Below are positions 1 to 8,561 of a stretch of DNA of 60,506 bases, piece by piece. This stretch comes from Bacillota bacterium (lineage in GTDB: Bacteria; Bacillota; Clostridia; Tissierellales; Sedimentibacteraceae): positions 1-60,506 of the forward strand of contig JAFACY010000013.1 in assembly GCA_023425285.1 (NCBI GenBank), given 5' to 3'. Below the pieces are notes generated by a model. It searched no databases, was not told the origin of the DNA, and saw only the letters and a list, made by a program, of their open reading frames with translations. Both the position numbers and the translations under genes were made by a program. The first letter of the stretch is position 1; each line of letters starts with the position of its first letter.

Positions 1-2
1 AA

Positions 3-122
3 AACCCTGAAAATTACAAGGATTTACTGGTGAGAGTTGCAGGCTACAGCACTCAGTTCGTCAATTTGTCAAGAAGCATGCAGGACGCCATCATAGCAAG
101 GACAGCACATGAAGAAATGTAG
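3..122 (+). CDS. Glycyl radical enzyme, C-terminal end only (partial)
   Basis: This is the last 39 codons of a glycyl radical enzyme of the pyruvate formate-lyase family; the rest lies before the window. The tail contains RVAGYS, the loop whose glycine carries the radical, followed by the conserved end F(V)NLSRSMQDAIIARTAHEEM. The stop codon at 120-122 lies inside the next gene, so the two overlap by 14 bases and are probably translationally coupled. The substrate (formate lyase, diol, choline or hydroxyproline class) cannot be told from the radical loop alone. Confidence 0.9.
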   Translation, partial: NPENYKDLLVRVAGYSTQFVNLSRSMQDAIIARTAHEEM

Positions 123-861
123 TACCGGCTTTTTCATGGAGCCCCAGAATTTTTCTGTCAACGACGGTGATGGTATAAGGACGATAATATTTTTTGCAGG
201 ATGTCCGTTAAAATGCAAGTGGTGTGCAAATCCCGAAAGCCAGGACTATAATAATTGCCTGGTTAAGGAATATTCGGTTGAACAGCTTTTGAAAATAATT
301 GAGCGTCAGGAGATATTTTACAGAAACTCCGGAGGAGGCGTTACCTTTTCAGGCGGAGAGGCAACGCTCAATCCTGATATTTTAAGAGAGCTGACAAATA
401 TTCTCTACGACAGAGCAATTAATTTAGCTATAGAAACCTCCGCATATTTTAATTTTGAAGAGTCCAGGGATATTTTAGAAAAAATGGACCTTATATTCGT
501 TGACATAAAACACATGGATGAAGATAAACATGTTGCCTTCACCGGAAAGAGCAACAAAGCCATATTGGACAATATTAAAAAAATGAATGCTTTAAATATC
601 CCCATGGTCGTCAGGATACCTGTCATTGAGGGAGTGAATGCTGATGATTGCAATATAGTTAAGACGGCTGAATTTGTAAAGGAGAATATTGACAATCCAA
701 AAATTGAGCTTCTTCCCTACCACAGCTTCGGAGATGAAAAGTACGAGGCTTTAGGAATTGAGAAGCCCTCAAGAGATTTCAAAACGCCTTCTGCCAGCAG
801 ATTGAAGGAATTAAGAAAATTAATTGAGTCGGTGGGTGTGGAAGCAGTAAGCTACAACTAA
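109..861 (+). CDS. Glycyl radical enzyme activating enzyme (radical SAM)
   Basis: A 250-residue radical-SAM protein that would use S-adenosylmethionine and a 4Fe-4S cluster to put the radical on the glycine of the enzyme encoded just upstream. The cluster motif CPLKCKWC (CX3CX2C) is near residue 32, and GGGVTFSGGEAT is the SAM-binding GGE region. Length is that of PflA (about 245 residues). It lacks the extra eight-cysteine ferredoxin insert found in many other activases, since no further cysteine cluster follows the radical-SAM motif. The ATG lies inside the last codons of the upstream gene, which supports a dedicated pair. The particular partner class is unknown. Confidence 0.93.
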   Translation: MKKCSTGFFMEPQNFSVNDGDGIRTIIFFAGCPLKCKWCANPESQDYNNCLVKEYSVEQLLKIIERQEIFYRNSGGGVTFSGGEATLNPDILRELTNILYDRAINLAIETSAYFNFEESRDILEKMDLIFVDIKHMDEDKHVAFTGKSNKAILDNIKKMNALNIPMVVRIPVIEGVNADDCNIVKTAEFVKENIDNPKIELLPYHSFGDEKYEALGIEKPSRDFKTPSASRLKELRKLIESVGVEAVSYN

Positions 862-938
862 GAAGCAGGTTGCCGGAGGAGCCTTTTCGGCAGCCTGCAT
901 GTTTATAAAAAATATTTTAAAAATTTTCAAAAAAGGTG

Positions 939-967
939 TTGACAAGTATATTACCTGTGCGTATAAT
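939..967 (+). promoter_or_regulatory. Promoter of the ilv T-box transcript
   Basis: A perfect -35 TTGACA (939-944) and a perfect -10 TATAAT (962-967) are separated by 17 bases. The T-box leader begins a few bases downstream. Confidence 0.85.
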
Positions 968-974
968 ACTGTTT

Positions 975-1262
975 AATATCAAAAGCTTTGACGGAGACAA
1001 AAATATCTGAAAAATAACCAAGAGAGCCGGTGGGTGGTGCGAACCGGTGTTATGAGATATAATGATCACTCCAGAGCTTCCGAACCGAAATACAGTAGGT
1101 AAGGACGTGTTTCTGCGTTATAAGAATAGAGTTCAAAAAACATTGTTTTTTCGACTTGAAAGAGGCGATATTTTTTTATCGTAAAATAGGGTGGTACCAC
1201 GAAAGACCTTTCGTCCCTGTATACATATCTGTATGTATATAGAGATGAGAGGTTTTTTTATA
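975..1262 (+). promoter_or_regulatory. T-box leader, isoleucine-type, of the ilv operon
   Basis: A tRNA-sensing leader. Stem I holds the GAGAGCCGGTGG / GTGCGAACCGGT region. The likely specifier codon is ATC (1065-1067) in the context TGATCACTCC, which reads isoleucine. The antiterminator T-box sequence GGGTGGTACCACG is at 1189-1201. A terminator hairpin follows, ending in GAGAGG and a T-run at about 1247-1260. The terminator should form when tRNA-Ile is charged. The following genes make branched-chain amino acids, which agrees with the specifier. The specifier was placed by eye from the conserved neighbourhood, not from a folded model. Confidence 0.9.
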
Positions 1263-1326
1263 CCCTAAATTCAGACCCTTACTCTCAAGTTGAAACAAAA
1301 AAACAAATTAAAAATCGGGAGGTATT

Positions 1327-1563
1327 ATGAACAGAACAATCAGCTTTAAAATGAACAAGGGAATTGATTCAGCATTGAGAGTATTGACTACCTTAAGGAG
1401 AAAACAGTTTGACGTGCAGGGCTTCAGCATGGTCAGAACCGAAGGAAAGGATTCTGAATTTAAAATTACCTTAGTTGACAAGAAGCAGGAAAGCTTTGAA
1501 AGAGCAATGCTTCAAATGCGCAAGCTCGTAGATGTTTATGACGTATCAGAAGCTGCAGAGTAA
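1327..1563 (+). CDS. ilvN: Acetolactate synthase small (ACT) subunit, short form
   Basis: A 78-residue protein made of little more than one ACT fold, beginning MNRTISFKMNKG. It resembles the short IlvM-type regulatory subunits (about 85 residues) rather than the 160-residue IlvN with a second domain. It would bind the catalytic IlvB and modulate feedback by branched-chain amino acids. It is the first gene after the Ile T-box and has a good ribosome binding site (GGGAGGT, 1318-1324). ilvC and ilvB follow, so the order is small subunit, reductoisomerase, large subunit, rather than the commoner ilvB-ilvN-ilvC. A free-standing ACT protein of other function is less likely in this context. Confidence 0.8.
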   Translation: MNRTISFKMNKGIDSALRVLTTLRRKQFDVQGFSMVRTEGKDSEFKITLVDKKQESFERAMLQMRKLVDVYDVSEAAE

Positions 1564-1609
1564 CAACATATTAAAATCAAAAAATAAAAATTATTTGGAG
1601 GAAAATTAA

Positions 1610-2620
1610 ATGGGAAGAATGTATTATGACAATGATGCGGATTTAAAATACTTGGAAGGAAAGACAGTTGCAATAGTAGGCTATGGCAGTCAGGGACATG
1701 CACATGCATTGAATCTTAAGGAAAGCGGAGTTAATGTTGTGGTGGGATTGCATGAAGGAAGCAAATCAAGACAGAAGGCGGAATCTCACGGACTGGCGGT
1801 GGACACTGTTGCAGGTGCGGTAAAGAAGGCAGATGTTGTTATGATGCTTACACCGGACACGGTTCAAAAACAAATTTATGACGAAGATGTGGCTCCTAAT
1901 CTTGAAGAAGGAAATGCTCTTGCATTTGCACACGGATTTAACATCCATTATCATCAGATAGTGCCGCCTAAAAACATAGATGTATTCATGGTAGCTCCAA
2001 AGGGACCGGGTCATCTTGTAAGGAGACAATACGTTGAAGGCAAGGGAGTACCGGACGTGTTTGCGGTTCATCAGGACTTTACGGGAAAATGCACAGAGCT
2101 TACTTTAGCATATGCAAAAGGTATAGGAGGTACAAGAGCCGGAGTTATCGAAACAACCTTCAAGGAAGAAACCGAAACTGATTTGTTCGGTGAGCAGGCA
2201 GTTCTTTGCGGAGGTATCACAGAATTGATAAAGGCAGGCTTTGATACATTGACAGAAGCGGGATATCAACCGGAAATAGCATATTTTGAATGCTTACATG
2301 AAATGAAGCTCATAGTTGATTTGATCTACGAGGGCGGATTTGAAAATATGAGATATTCAATAAGCGATACCGCAGAATACGGCGATTATATAACAGGAAC
2401 GAAAATCATAACAGAAGATACAAGAAAAGCCATGAAAGGGATTTTATCGGATATACAGGACGGAACATTTGCGTATGACTGGATTTCAGAAAATAAAGCA
2501 GGGAAGCCGAGATTCCTCGCTATGAAAAATATGGCTCTGGTACATCCACTGATAGAAACAGGCAAGAAGCTGAGAGCTATGATGCCATGGGTTGGAAAAT
2601 CTGCTCAGGGGCAGGAATAG
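1610..2620 (+). CDS. ilvC: Ketol-acid reductoisomerase
   Basis: A 336-residue class I (short) enzyme that isomerises and reduces 2-acetolactate or acetohydroxybutyrate, the second common step of valine, leucine and isoleucine synthesis. The Rossmann motif VGYGSQGHAHALNL is near residue 24. The C-terminal knotted domain has the metal ligands in the ETDLFGEQAVLCGG region and the ECLHEMKLIVD helix. It has a GGAGG site before ATG at 1610. It sits 46 bases after the ACT subunit and 8 bases before ilvB, so all three share the T-box transcript. Confidence 0.97.
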   Translation: MGRMYYDNDADLKYLEGKTVAIVGYGSQGHAHALNLKESGVNVVVGLHEGSKSRQKAESHGLAVDTVAGAVKKADVVMMLTPDTVQKQIYDEDVAPNLEEGNALAFAHGFNIHYHQIVPPKNIDVFMVAPKGPGHLVRRQYVEGKGVPDVFAVHQDFTGKCTELTLAYAKGIGGTRAGVIETTFKEETETDLFGEQAVLCGGITELIKAGFDTLTEAGYQPEIAYFECLHEMKLIVDLIYEGGFENMRYSISDTAEYGDYITGTKIITEDTRKAMKGILSDIQDGTFAYDWISENKAGKPRFLAMKNMALVHPLIETGKKLRAMMPWVGKSAQGQE

Positions 2621-2628
2621 GAGGAAGT

Positions 2629-4281
2629 ATGAAATTAACCGGCTCACAGATAATACTCAGAGTTCTTAGAGAAAAAGGAATTGATACTTTGTTTGGATAT
2701 CCCGGAGGAGCCGTTATACCATTCTTTGATGCTCTATATGATGAGCTTGATTATTTTAAGGTATACAGGCCGGCGCATGAACAAAATGGTGTTCATGCCG
2801 CCGATGGATATGCAAGAAGCACAGGTAAATTAGGTGTCTTCATAGCAACCTCAGGTCCGGGCGCCACCAATACGGTGACAGGTATTGCAAATGCTTATAT
2901 GGATTCAGTACCGCTTCTGGTTATAACGGGACAGGTAGCAAATGTTCTGATCGGTAAGGATTCGTTTCAGGAGGTTGATATAACCGGCATGACGTTGTCC
3001 GTTACCAAGCACAGCTACATGGTGCGAAGTATCAAAGATTTAGAAGATGCTGTGAGGGAGGCAGTTGATGTTTCCCTCGAAGGCAGACCCGGTCCGGTCG
3101 TTGTGGATGTGCCGAAGGATGTATTTTTAGATACATGGGAATATGAAGGGGGTTCAACAGATAAGGCTGTTGAAAAAGAGTTGCCTGAAAAGGATGATTT
3201 GGATCTGGCGGTGAAACTTATTAACGAAGCGAAAAAGCCTGTTATTTATGCCGGCGGCGGTGTAAGAATTTCTGAAAATGATGATATGCTGCTTCAGTTT
3301 GCACAAAAAACTCAGATTCCTGTTTGCAACAGCTTTATGGGACTGGGGACCATACCCCGGAGCAATAAATTATCTCTCGGATTTGTGGGGATGCATGGCT
3401 TTGTGGAAACAAACATGGCTGTTACGAACTGTGATTTACTCATAGCCATCGGGGCCAGATTCAGCGACAGGGTAATAGGAAGCCCTGACAAATTTGCACC
3501 CAATGCTAGGATAATTCATATAGATGTGGACAGTACGGAGATTAACAAAAATACGTATGAATGTCTGCCCTTAATCGGAGATATGGAAACCATACTGAAA
3601 GGACTTTTAGAAGAATCAGAGCCCGGGGACAGAAAAAACTGGCTTGATGAAATTCATTCAAAAAAACAAAAAAATAATATTGAAGGCGAATTTGTACCCG
3701 AAAATATTTTAAAAGAAGTAAACAAGTATTATTACAAGGATACGGTGGTAGCGACGGATGTGGGCCAGCATCAGATGTGGACGGGACAGTTCTGGAACTT
3801 TAACAAATCAAACGAATTTATAACATCCGGCGGGCTGGGCACAATGGGCTTCGGTATCGGGGCAGCCATAGGAGCTCAGGCGGGAAATCCGGACAAGACG
3901 GTAGTCCTCATAACAGGTGACGGAAGCTTCAGAATGAACAATCAGGAGCTGGTTACCATATCGAAATACAAGCTGCCTGTTAAAATCGTAATGCTTAACA
4001 ACAATTCCCTCGGAATGGTAAGGCAGTGGCAGAGGATGTTCAGCAATGCGAGGTATTCGGAAACAGATAATCATGATGACGTAGATTATCTGATGCTTAC
4101 AAGAGCGTACGGTATAAAATCATACAAGGCTGAAGCAATGGAAGAATTAACAGAAATACTTAACGAAGTAAGTAATGTAAATGAACCTGTGTTCATTGAA
4201 TGTAAAATAGATTCCAACTGCAGTGTATATCCAATCGTTCCACCCGGCAGACCCATAGATGAATTGTTAATGAATGGTTAA
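2629..4281 (+). CDS. ilvB: Acetolactate synthase, large catalytic subunit
   Basis: A 550-residue thiamine-diphosphate enzyme that condenses pyruvate with pyruvate or 2-oxobutyrate. The catalytic glutamate lies in RPAHEQNGVHAADGYAR, the FAD-binding middle region follows, and the ThDP/Mg motif GDGSFRMNNQEL continues to NNNSLGMVRQWQ. The ATG at 2629 is chosen because GAGGA precedes it by a normal distance and MKLTGSQIIL matches the family start. A longer in-frame reading from 2587 would overlap ilvC by 34 bases. No ilvD or leu genes follow, so the pathway is completed elsewhere. Confidence 0.96.
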   Translation: MKLTGSQIILRVLREKGIDTLFGYPGGAVIPFFDALYDELDYFKVYRPAHEQNGVHAADGYARSTGKLGVFIATSGPGATNTVTGIANAYMDSVPLLVITGQVANVLIGKDSFQEVDITGMTLSVTKHSYMVRSIKDLEDAVREAVDVSLEGRPGPVVVDVPKDVFLDTWEYEGGSTDKAVEKELPEKDDLDLAVKLINEAKKPVIYAGGGVRISENDDMLLQFAQKTQIPVCNSFMGLGTIPRSNKLSLGFVGMHGFVETNMAVTNCDLLIAIGARFSDRVIGSPDKFAPNARIIHIDVDSTEINKNTYECLPLIGDMETILKGLLEESEPGDRKNWLDEIHSKKQKNNIEGEFVPENILKEVNKYYYKDTVVATDVGQHQMWTGQFWNFNKSNEFITSGGLGTMGFGIGAAIGAQAGNPDKTVVLITGDGSFRMNNQELVTISKYKLPVKIVMLNNNSLGMVRQWQRMFSNARYSETDNHDDVDYLMLTRAYGIKSYKAEAMEELTEILNEVSNVNEPVFIECKIDSNCSVYPIVPPGRPIDELLMNG

Positions 4282-4322
4282 CTTCTGCCAACACCGGTGC
4301 TATATTTGAAGAATAGAAAAAT

Positions 4323-4362
4323 AAAAAGAAAGTAATTCGTTAAGGACGATTACTTTCTTTTT
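4323..4362. terminator. Bidirectional terminator between ilvB and the fumarate-reductase-like gene
   Basis: A 14-base stem (AAAAAGAAAGTAAT with ATTACTTTCTTTTT) around a 12-base loop, with A-runs and T-runs on the two sides. It can end ilvB on the plus strand and the convergent gene on the minus strand. Confidence 0.85.
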
Positions 4363-4378
4363 ATTTGATATTTGGAGG

Positions 4379-6313
4379 TTATTTAGCTAATGCTGCTGAT
4401 TCTCCGGCAAGTCTGCCAAATACTGTTATGTCAGCCAATGCGTTTCCGCCAAGTCGATTGCTTCCGTGGATTCCGCCTGTTACTTCTCCGGCAGCATAAA
4501 GCCCTTTGATTATCTGACCGTTGACATCCACAACCTGAGAATTTTCATTTATTTCAACTCCGCCCATTGTATGATGTACTGTCGGTACACGAGCTCCAGC
4601 ATAAAATGGTGCCGTATCTATTTTATCTGCAAACAGGGTTCTTCCAAATGGATCCTCTGACTTTCCGTCCACTGTTTCATTAAATGTTTCCACAGCTTTT
4701 ACTAAATTGTCAGCATCAACGCCAATTTGCTCTGCCAATTCTTCAAGAGTATCTGCCTTAAATGCTCTTCCTGCCTCAACTAAGCTGTCAATGCTTTCGT
4801 TAAAGTTATTTTTGGTATCACCCGTAGGATATGAATGCTTGTCAAGAATTACCCACATATATGAGTCTGTTTGTTCCATCAACGCTTTAGTCATAACGTC
4901 TCTGCGGGCTCCCTCATCAACAAATCTGTTTCCTTCCTTGTTAACAAATATACGATTCTGAACTCCCTGCTCGATATTTCCGCTTAAGCTTCCCGTAACA
5001 GGATCTCCCATTGGCAAGAGCTGAATTTGTTCCATTCCTACCACCGAAGCATTGATTTCCTGAGACATTACAATTCCGTCGCCTGTTGCACCGGTATGAT
5101 TTGTTGTTTTTACGTCTTTGAGTGACGGCCACAACGTGTTGTACTGTTCACGCATTTCTACGTTTGCTCCAAATCCGCCTGCTGCCAAAACGACGCCCTT
5201 GTTTGCATAAAGGGTTACCTTAGCACCGTTTGATTCTGCATTAACTCCTTTGACTGTTCCGTTTTCAACTATGAAACTCTTTGCGGCAGTTTCAGTCAAA
5301 ATTTCAATATCAGAGCTGTTTTTATCAATATAATCCATATATGTTTCAATATATCCTGTTCCCAATGGTTTTACAGGCTTATGTGCACGCGACCACAATC
5401 CGCCCAATACAGTAAATACATGATCTGTAAATTCCATTCCCATATCTTCAAGCCATTCAACTGCGGGCAGTGCATTATCCGTAAGTATGCCGATAAGCTT
5501 TGTGTTGCCATATTTATCTCCGCCGTTATAGGTCTGCAGCTTGTGCAGTGTCGGAGAGTCGAACAGATGGGTTTTTCCCGAGGCAAGGTATTCTGCCCAT
5601 TCACCCTTAAGTGTTTCCTGCCATTCTTTAACTTCAGGGTCTGTTTGCTCTGCCTTTATTAAACCCTCAACAGTTTGTTTTTCCAAATCAGTCATTGTCA
5701 ATGATGACTGTCTGCCTTGATCCGCTGCATTATATGCTGAGCCGGAAATAATTGTATTGCCGCCTACGCGAGGCATTTTTTCAACTACTATTACAGATGC
5801 CCCGTTTTGATGTGCTGAAACTGCGGCTGCAAGCCCTGCTCCGCCGCCTCCGATTACTATAACATCTGCTGTTTTTTCCATATCCTCGGCTTTGTTGTCT
5901 TTTGCAATTTCCTTAGCCTTCAATGCATTGATATCGGCTCCCGCTTTTTCCAAGGCAGTTGTAATCGCAGCGATAATACCATTGCTTGAATATGTTGCTC
6001 CCGAAATTATAGGAATGTCCAACGATGTGTTATCTTTTATCTGCATTACAATCTCATCAACTGCCTTGTCTCCAAGACCTGCGGTTTCTGTATGCTCAAC
6101 TGTTATATCTGTAATTTCTGTTTCGGAAACGGTGACCTTTGCTTTTATAATACCATGAAATCCTTCCGCTTCTCCCTCATATGTTCCTGGTGTGAAAATT
6201 TTATCAACGTTGCTGTCGTCTCCAGTCTTAGGGTCCGTTTTTGCAGTACATGACGCCATGCTGAAAAGCATAGATAAAACTAAAATGATACTTAATACCC
6301 TTTTTAATTTCAT
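4379..6313 (-). CDS. Lipoprotein FMN/FAD-dependent fumarate-reductase-like enzyme (urocanate/fumarate reductase family)
   Basis: A 644-residue surface flavoenzyme. The start at 6313 follows AGGAGG. Residues 1-22 are a lipoprotein signal ending in the lipobox LFSMASC (Cys22). Residues 35-125 are an FMN_bind domain with SGATYSS, where Thr107 is the expected site of covalent FMN added by ApbE. From 150 to the end is a FAD-binding fumarate reductase/succinate dehydrogenase flavoprotein domain: dinucleotide motif GGGGAGLAAA, active-site regions NHTGATGDG, RFVDEGARRD, HHTMGGVEI and GGIHGSNRLGGNAL. No haem motif is present, so electrons would arrive through FMN. Fumarate, urocanate or another enoate could be the acceptor; the sequence alone does not decide. 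It is divergent from a TetR gene with operators over its promoter. Confidence 0.9.
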   Translation of the reverse strand: MKLKRVLSIILVLSMLFSMASCTAKTDPKTGDDSNVDKIFTPGTYEGEAEGFHGIIKAKVTVSETEITDITVEHTETAGLGDKAVDEIVMQIKDNTSLDIPIISGATYSSNGIIAAITTALEKAGADINALKAKEIAKDNKAEDMEKTADVIVIGGGGAGLAAAVSAHQNGASVIVVEKMPRVGGNTIISGSAYNAADQGRQSSLTMTDLEKQTVEGLIKAEQTDPEVKEWQETLKGEWAEYLASGKTHLFDSPTLHKLQTYNGGDKYGNTKLIGILTDNALPAVEWLEDMGMEFTDHVFTVLGGLWSRAHKPVKPLGTGYIETYMDYIDKNSSDIEILTETAAKSFIVENGTVKGVNAESNGAKVTLYANKGVVLAAGGFGANVEMREQYNTLWPSLKDVKTTNHTGATGDGIVMSQEINASVVGMEQIQLLPMGDPVTGSLSGNIEQGVQNRIFVNKEGNRFVDEGARRDVMTKALMEQTDSYMWVILDKHSYPTGDTKNNFNESIDSLVEAGRAFKADTLEELAEQIGVDADNLVKAVETFNETVDGKSEDPFGRTLFADKIDTAPFYAGARVPTVHHTMGGVEINENSQVVDVNGQIIKGLYAAGEVTGGIHGSNRLGGNALADITVFGRLAGESAALAK

Positions 6314-6338
6314 TGTTATCCTCCTGTTAATTATCTTT

Positions 6339-6395
6339 TGAATGAATGCATTCACTGAATGAATTCATTATAAGTTAAAGTTTGTTAAATATCAA
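6339..6395 (-). promoter_or_regulatory. Promoter and double palindromic operator of the fumarate-reductase-like gene
   Basis: On the minus strand, -35 TTGATA (6395-6390) and -10 TATAAT (6372-6367) are 17 bases apart. Two tandem 16-base copies of TGAATGAAT(G/T)CATT lie at 6339-6354 and 6356-6371, phased by 17 bases. Each holds a perfect 12-base palindrome (TGAATGCATTCA and AATGAATTCATT). The second overlaps the -10 box. This is the usual place for a repressor, and the divergent TetR gene is the obvious candidate. Confidence 0.75.
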
Positions 6396-6473
6396 GCAAA
6401 ACTTTTCAAAAAACATAAAGAATTTTATTATGATAAAATATATATATATGATATAATAAATACAATAAAGGAA

Positions 6474-6493
6474 ACAAAGACTTAGGTCTTTGT
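6474..6493. repeat. Inverted repeat upstream of tetR
   Basis: ACAAAGAC and GTCTTTGT form a perfect 8-base inverted repeat with a TTAG loop, just before the tetR start region. No T-run follows, so it is not a classic terminator. It could be a second operator or a leader hairpin. Confidence 0.5.
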
Positions 6494-6518
6494 ATGATTA
6501 TATAATGGGGTAATAAAA

Positions 6519-7085
6519 GTGAACAACCGCGCGATACAAGCACAGAAGACAAAGGATAAAATATATAAAACAAGCATAAAGCTCTTTATGAGCAGGGGAT
6601 TTGATAATGTAAGCATACAGGATATTGCAAATTCAGCAAACATTTCTGTAGGTTCTTTTTATAATTACTATAAATCGAAATTAGATGTTTTGTATCAGAA
6701 TTACATGTTTGCTGATATGAAATTTACAGAGTTTGTTAATAATGGGGTTGAAGGGAATACAGTTAAAGATAAAATAAAGAATTATATGTTATTTTATATC
6801 GATTTTGTAACAAGCGAACCATATGATTTTACAAAGCTTCTTTATAATAATGGCAACAAACTTTTTCTGAAGAAGGGTAGGGCAATGCAGACGCTTCTTG
6901 TGCCCATAATAGACGAAGGAATAAATAATGGCGAAATAACCGATGAAATGAATTCCGAAGAAATTGTTGAGTTTATCTTTCAATCAATGAGAGGATTAAT
7001 TTTTCATTGGTGTCTGCATGACGGAAGTTTTGATCTGCACGAAAGAGCGGACAAATATTTGGAATTAATAATTAAATCATTGTAA
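6519..7085 (+). CDS. TetR/AcrR family transcriptional regulator
   Basis: A 188-residue one-component repressor starting at GTG. The N-terminal HTH (residues 10-57) shows KIYKTSIKLFMSRGFDNVSI and SVGSFYNYYKSK, the classic TetR recognition helix. The C-terminal ligand domain is variable. It lies between a divergent fumarate-reductase-like gene and a downstream MATE exporter, so it may respond to a compound that one of these reduces or exports. The palindromes at 6339-6371 are its likely targets. The ligand is unknown. Confidence 0.9.
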   Translation: MNNRAIQAQKTKDKIYKTSIKLFMSRGFDNVSIQDIANSANISVGSFYNYYKSKLDVLYQNYMFADMKFTEFVNNGVEGNTVKDKIKNYMLFYIDFVTSEPYDFTKLLYNNGNKLFLKKGRAMQTLLVPIIDEGINNGEITDEMNSEEIVEFIFQSMRGLIFHWCLHDGSFDLHERADKYLELIIKSL

Positions 7086-7100
7086 GAATATGATATATTT

Positions 7101-7142
7101 CCGTACAGGTGTCCTCATTGGGACAAACTGCACGGATTTTTT
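7101..7142 (+). terminator. Terminator after tetR
   Basis: An imperfect hairpin TCCGTACAGGTGTCC / GGGACAAACTGCACGGA followed by TTTTTTA. It sits between tetR and the MATE gene, so the latter may be expressed partly by readthrough or from its own promoter. Confidence 0.7.
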
Positions 7143-7158
7143 ATGAACAGGAGGATTT

Positions 7159-8493
7159 ATGGAAAGAAATTTAACAAAAGGGGTTGAGTGGAAGACAATA
7201 TTACTCTTTGCTATACCGATTATGGGTGCTAATCTGCTGCAAATAGGATATAATCTGGCAGACAGCATTATAGTCGGTAACTTTGTAGGGTCTACTTCAT
7301 TAGGCGCTGTCGGTGTTACAAGTCCAACCATATGGTTTTTGCTAAATATAGTAACAGGCATCGGAACAGGTACGAGCATTACATTATCTCAATATTTCGG
7401 AGCCAAAAGAGAAAAGGATATTGAAAGCACAATATCGACAATGCTGATATTCTCCATTTTAATCAGCTTGGCTATAACAGTGCTTTGTTTTATTCTTGCA
7501 AGACCGGTAATCTGGAACTTTTTAGGGACCCCGGCAGAAATGTACGAAGAAAGCTACAGCTATTTTGTAATATACGGCTGTGGGATAATTTTTCAGATGA
7601 TATACAATGTGGTATATGGTATTTTGAGAGCACACGGCAATTCAAAGGGATCACTTATATTTTTACTTGTTGCTGCAATTATAAATGTTGTGTTGGATTT
7701 GATGTTTGTTGTTGTTTTTAAATGGGGTGTAAAGGGTGCCGCTCTTGCAACGATAATATCACAGGCAGGCTCTGCTGCTGCAAGTATCATATATATGTGG
7801 AGCTTATTTCCACACTTGAAATTTAAAAGAAGTCAGTGGATATTTGAAAAGGACAAGCTGATGATTGTATTAAAATTGGCCTTTCCCATAATATTGCAAT
7901 CGTCCATTGTGGCATTCGGATTTATAATTCTGCAAAGACTTATAAACAGCTTCGGTCCGGCAAGCATTGAGGGCTTTACGGCAATGGTCAAAGCAGAACA
8001 ATTAATGTTTATTCCTTCTAACGGATTTAATGTGGCCATGAGCAATTTTACCGGACATAATATCGGAGCCCGCCAGTTTGACCGTATTAAAAAGGGATAT
8101 AATTCGACGCTTATCATGGGTATCATTGCATGCCTGGCAATGGTTATCTTAACGCTGTTCTTTGACGATAAAATACTGGGAATGTTTAATATTTCGGATG
8201 ACGCTTTGATAAGAGGTGTCGAACATTTGAATATAGTTGCCTACTTCATGATATTAAATACGGTTAATAACATTACGGTCGGCTTGCTGCAGGGATCAGG
8301 AGATGTTAAGGTTCCTGCAATTGCAGGTTTAATCAATTTGAGTATAAGACTCATAGCATCCTATACAATGGCAAAAACATCAATTGATTTTCGTTCAATA
8401 TATTACAGTCTGCCGCCTGCATGGATTACTGCGTTTTTAATAACTACAATAAGATATCGCAGCGGTAAGTGGAAAACCAAAGCCATATATTAA
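7159..8493 (+). CDS. MATE family efflux transporter
   Basis: A 444-residue inner-membrane multidrug/toxin exporter with about 12 hydrophobic segments in two homologous halves. The N-terminal half shows PIMGANLLQIGYNLADSIIVG, typical of the DinF/NorM-related bacterial MATE group, and the second half has FPIILQSSIVAFGFIILQ. Such proteins exchange a cationic drug or metabolite for Na+ or H+. AGGAGG precedes the ATG. Its neighbour is a TetR regulator, which often controls MATE genes, but a terminator hairpin lies between them. The substrate cannot be predicted. Confidence 0.93.
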   Translation: MERNLTKGVEWKTILLFAIPIMGANLLQIGYNLADSIIVGNFVGSTSLGAVGVTSPTIWFLLNIVTGIGTGTSITLSQYFGAKREKDIESTISTMLIFSILISLAITVLCFILARPVIWNFLGTPAEMYEESYSYFVIYGCGIIFQMIYNVVYGILRAHGNSKGSLIFLLVAAIINVVLDLMFVVVFKWGVKGAALATIISQAGSAAASIIYMWSLFPHLKFKRSQWIFEKDKLMIVLKLAFPIILQSSIVAFGFIILQRLINSFGPASIEGFTAMVKAEQLMFIPSNGFNVAMSNFTGHNIGARQFDRIKKGYNSTLIMGIIACLAMVILTLFFDDKILGMFNISDDALIRGVEHLNIVAYFMILNTVNNITVGLLQGSGDVKVPAIAGLINLSIRLIASYTMAKTSIDFRSIYYSLPPAWITAFLITTIRYRSGKWKTKAIY

Positions 8494-8500
8494 AATTAAG

Positions 8501-8556
8501 ATGCTCCACTCAGAGTAAGCAGTTCAAATGAAGGCTGCAACACATGAGTGGAGCAT
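8501..8556. terminator. Convergent-gene hairpin between MATE and aldo/keto reductase
   Basis: A perfect 12-base stem (ATGCTCCACTCA with TGAGTGGAGCAT) encloses a smaller GCAG/CTGC hairpin. It lies between two convergent genes. The following T-run is weak, so termination strength is uncertain. Confidence 0.65.
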
Positions 8557-8561
8557 TTAAG

